The notes under the pieces are model-generated. The model had not been told where the DNA came from, ran no database searches, and saw only the letters and a list, made by a program, of their open reading frames with translations. Shown in pieces: positions 23,192-23,969 of a DNA stretch of 23,969 nt; position 1 is the stretch's first letter, and every line of letters begins with the position of its first letter. A program made the position numbers and the translations under genes. Origin of the DNA: CAG-877 sp963589235 (GTDB taxonomy: Bacteria; Bacillota_I; Bacilli_A; RF39; UBA660); NCBI GenBank assembly GCA_963589235.1, contig CAVAJX010000054.1, forward strand, positions 1-23,969, read 5' to 3'.

Positions 23192-23944
23192 TTAAATTTC
23201 TTCAAATGAATGATATTTCAAAATTAGACTATCACTTATTAATTTGTTAGCTATCCTTCCAGCGCCAGACTTAGACCAAGGTGTAGAATTTTTATGAGTT
23301 AAATCAACTAAAAAAGATGCAGGATAATTAGAATATTTTTCTAAAGTTTTATCAATACTAATTATCTTTTTCAAACCATTACTAGAAGATAAAATTCTAC
23401 TTCTGATAGGCATTACCTTATCAGTCTCATTATATGTACGACGATCATCTTCTACAGCAAGATCATCATGCCCAGCTTTTTTGTATTTCTCATAAACAGT
23501 TTCAATAACTGGTCCTAATTTATAAGCATATATTCTATCATTAAAAAGTTTCTCTTTAGTACTGCACAAATAATCAGCATAACACATATAAACTAGTTTC
23601 TCTAATTTCAAATGTGTACAAGGAACTTTAGTTAATATATATTTTGCTATATCTATTCCTTTTAACTCTCTATCTTTTAACAAAATGCCAATAAATTCTT
23701 CTTTTGTATCTAAAAGTTTTACCCCAGAGAAAAATTTATCTAACTTAGTAACCTCGTTCCAACCTGGCTTTTCAGTTTGAATAAAATGAGTTGATATTGG
23801 AACATCTTCGCCACATTTATTGATTATATAATCTAATTCTTTTTGAATTACATCCATTTGTAAAATATCATCATCAAAATAATCTAAAGCAATTCTTTTT
23901 CCCAATGAATAAGCACTAGCCATTACTATAAAGTGTTTAACCAT
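23192..23944 (-). CDS. Panacea-domain (DUF4065, SocA/GepA-like) protein, antitoxin-like
   Basis: The product has 250 residues. The C-terminal part (about 97-235) matches the Panacea/SocA-like domain: DIAKYILTKV, HLKLEKLVYMCYADYLC, the core RIYAYKLGPVIETVYEKYK (AxxxGPV-like), and LTHKNSTPWSK. This domain is known in antitoxins of toxin-antitoxin pairs and in phage and mobile-element proteins. Residues 1-95 are an extra N-terminal region that I do not recognise. The ATG at 23944 has a strong AAAGGAGGTGG site. A terminator follows. No partner toxin lies downstream; any toxin would be beyond the right edge. It could instead be a stand-alone regulator or protease adaptor-like protein. Confidence 0.75.
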   Translation of the reverse strand: MVKHFIVMASAYSLGKRIALDYFDDDILQMDVIQKELDYIINKCGEDVPISTHFIQTEKPGWNEVTKLDKFFSGVKLLDTKEEFIGILLKDRELKGIDIAKYILTKVPCTHLKLEKLVYMCYADYLCSTKEKLFNDRIYAYKLGPVIETVYEKYKKAGHDDLAVEDDRRTYNETDKVMPIRSRILSSSNGLKKIISIDKTLEKYSNYPASFLVDLTHKNSTPWSKSGAGRIANKLISDSLILKYHSFEEI

Positions 23945-23969
23945 GAAAATCCACCTCCTTTATATATTC

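Overview
The window is very AT-rich bacterial DNA read entirely from the minus strand, tightly packed, with standard-code genes (TGA acts as a stop, for example in ATGA stop/start overlaps). Gene content (PASTA Ser/Thr kinase with PP2C phosphatase, class B sortase, UppS, a 3D-domain protein, RlmN/RsgA/Rpe order) points to a low-GC member of the Bacillota with a cell wall, perhaps an uncultured Bacilli or Mollicutes-related gut lineage. That placement is inference. Shine-Dalgarno sites (AGGAGG/GGAGG types), sigma-A-like promoters (often TGnTATAAT) and T-tailed hairpins are easy to see, so transcription units can be drawn.

In transcription order (right to left): a single gene for a Panacea/DUF4065 SocA-like protein (23192-23944); rpsP-khpA (22567-23092) behind a consensus TTGACA-17-TATAAT promoter; an envelope operon uppS-cdsA-rseP, then a Val/Thr/Pro/Gln-rich membrane protein coupled to a class B sortase (18290-22506); a two-gene unit of a membrane-anchored clostripain-like peptidase and an Asn-rich, acidic-repeat membrane protein (15175-18115); a long housekeeping cluster priA - small membrane protein - ADP-ribosyltransferase-like protein - fmt - membrane protein - rlmN - prpC - prkC - rsgA - rpe (4606-15090); an Asn/Thr-rich membrane protein (3530-4516); a 3D/double-psi barrel protein (2926-3459); an acyl-CoA-synthetase-like ANL enzyme (775-2766); and, cut by the left edge, the N-terminal membrane sensor of a histidine kinase (1-709).

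The housekeeping cluster follows the Bacillota order priA-def-fmt-rsmB-rlmN-prpC-prkC-rsgA-rpe, but the def and rsmB positions hold uncharacterised membrane proteins. One of these carries a PARP/ART-like His-Tyr-Glu pattern with a C-terminal membrane anchor, and it is the most interesting candidate here. Similarly, uppS-cdsA-rseP lacks dxr and continues into sortase genes. At least four proteins combine a low-complexity Asn/Gln/Thr/Val-rich segment with one membrane helix. In regulation, the notable items are a perfect 37-bp tandem repeat carrying a palindrome directly upstream of the acyl-CoA-synthetase promoter, terminator hairpins that begin inside stop codons, and an rpsP -35 box overlapping the upstream terminator stem. 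Several apparent long ORF starts are artefacts: TTG codons that are really a -35 box or terminator loop. Starts were reassigned accordingly.
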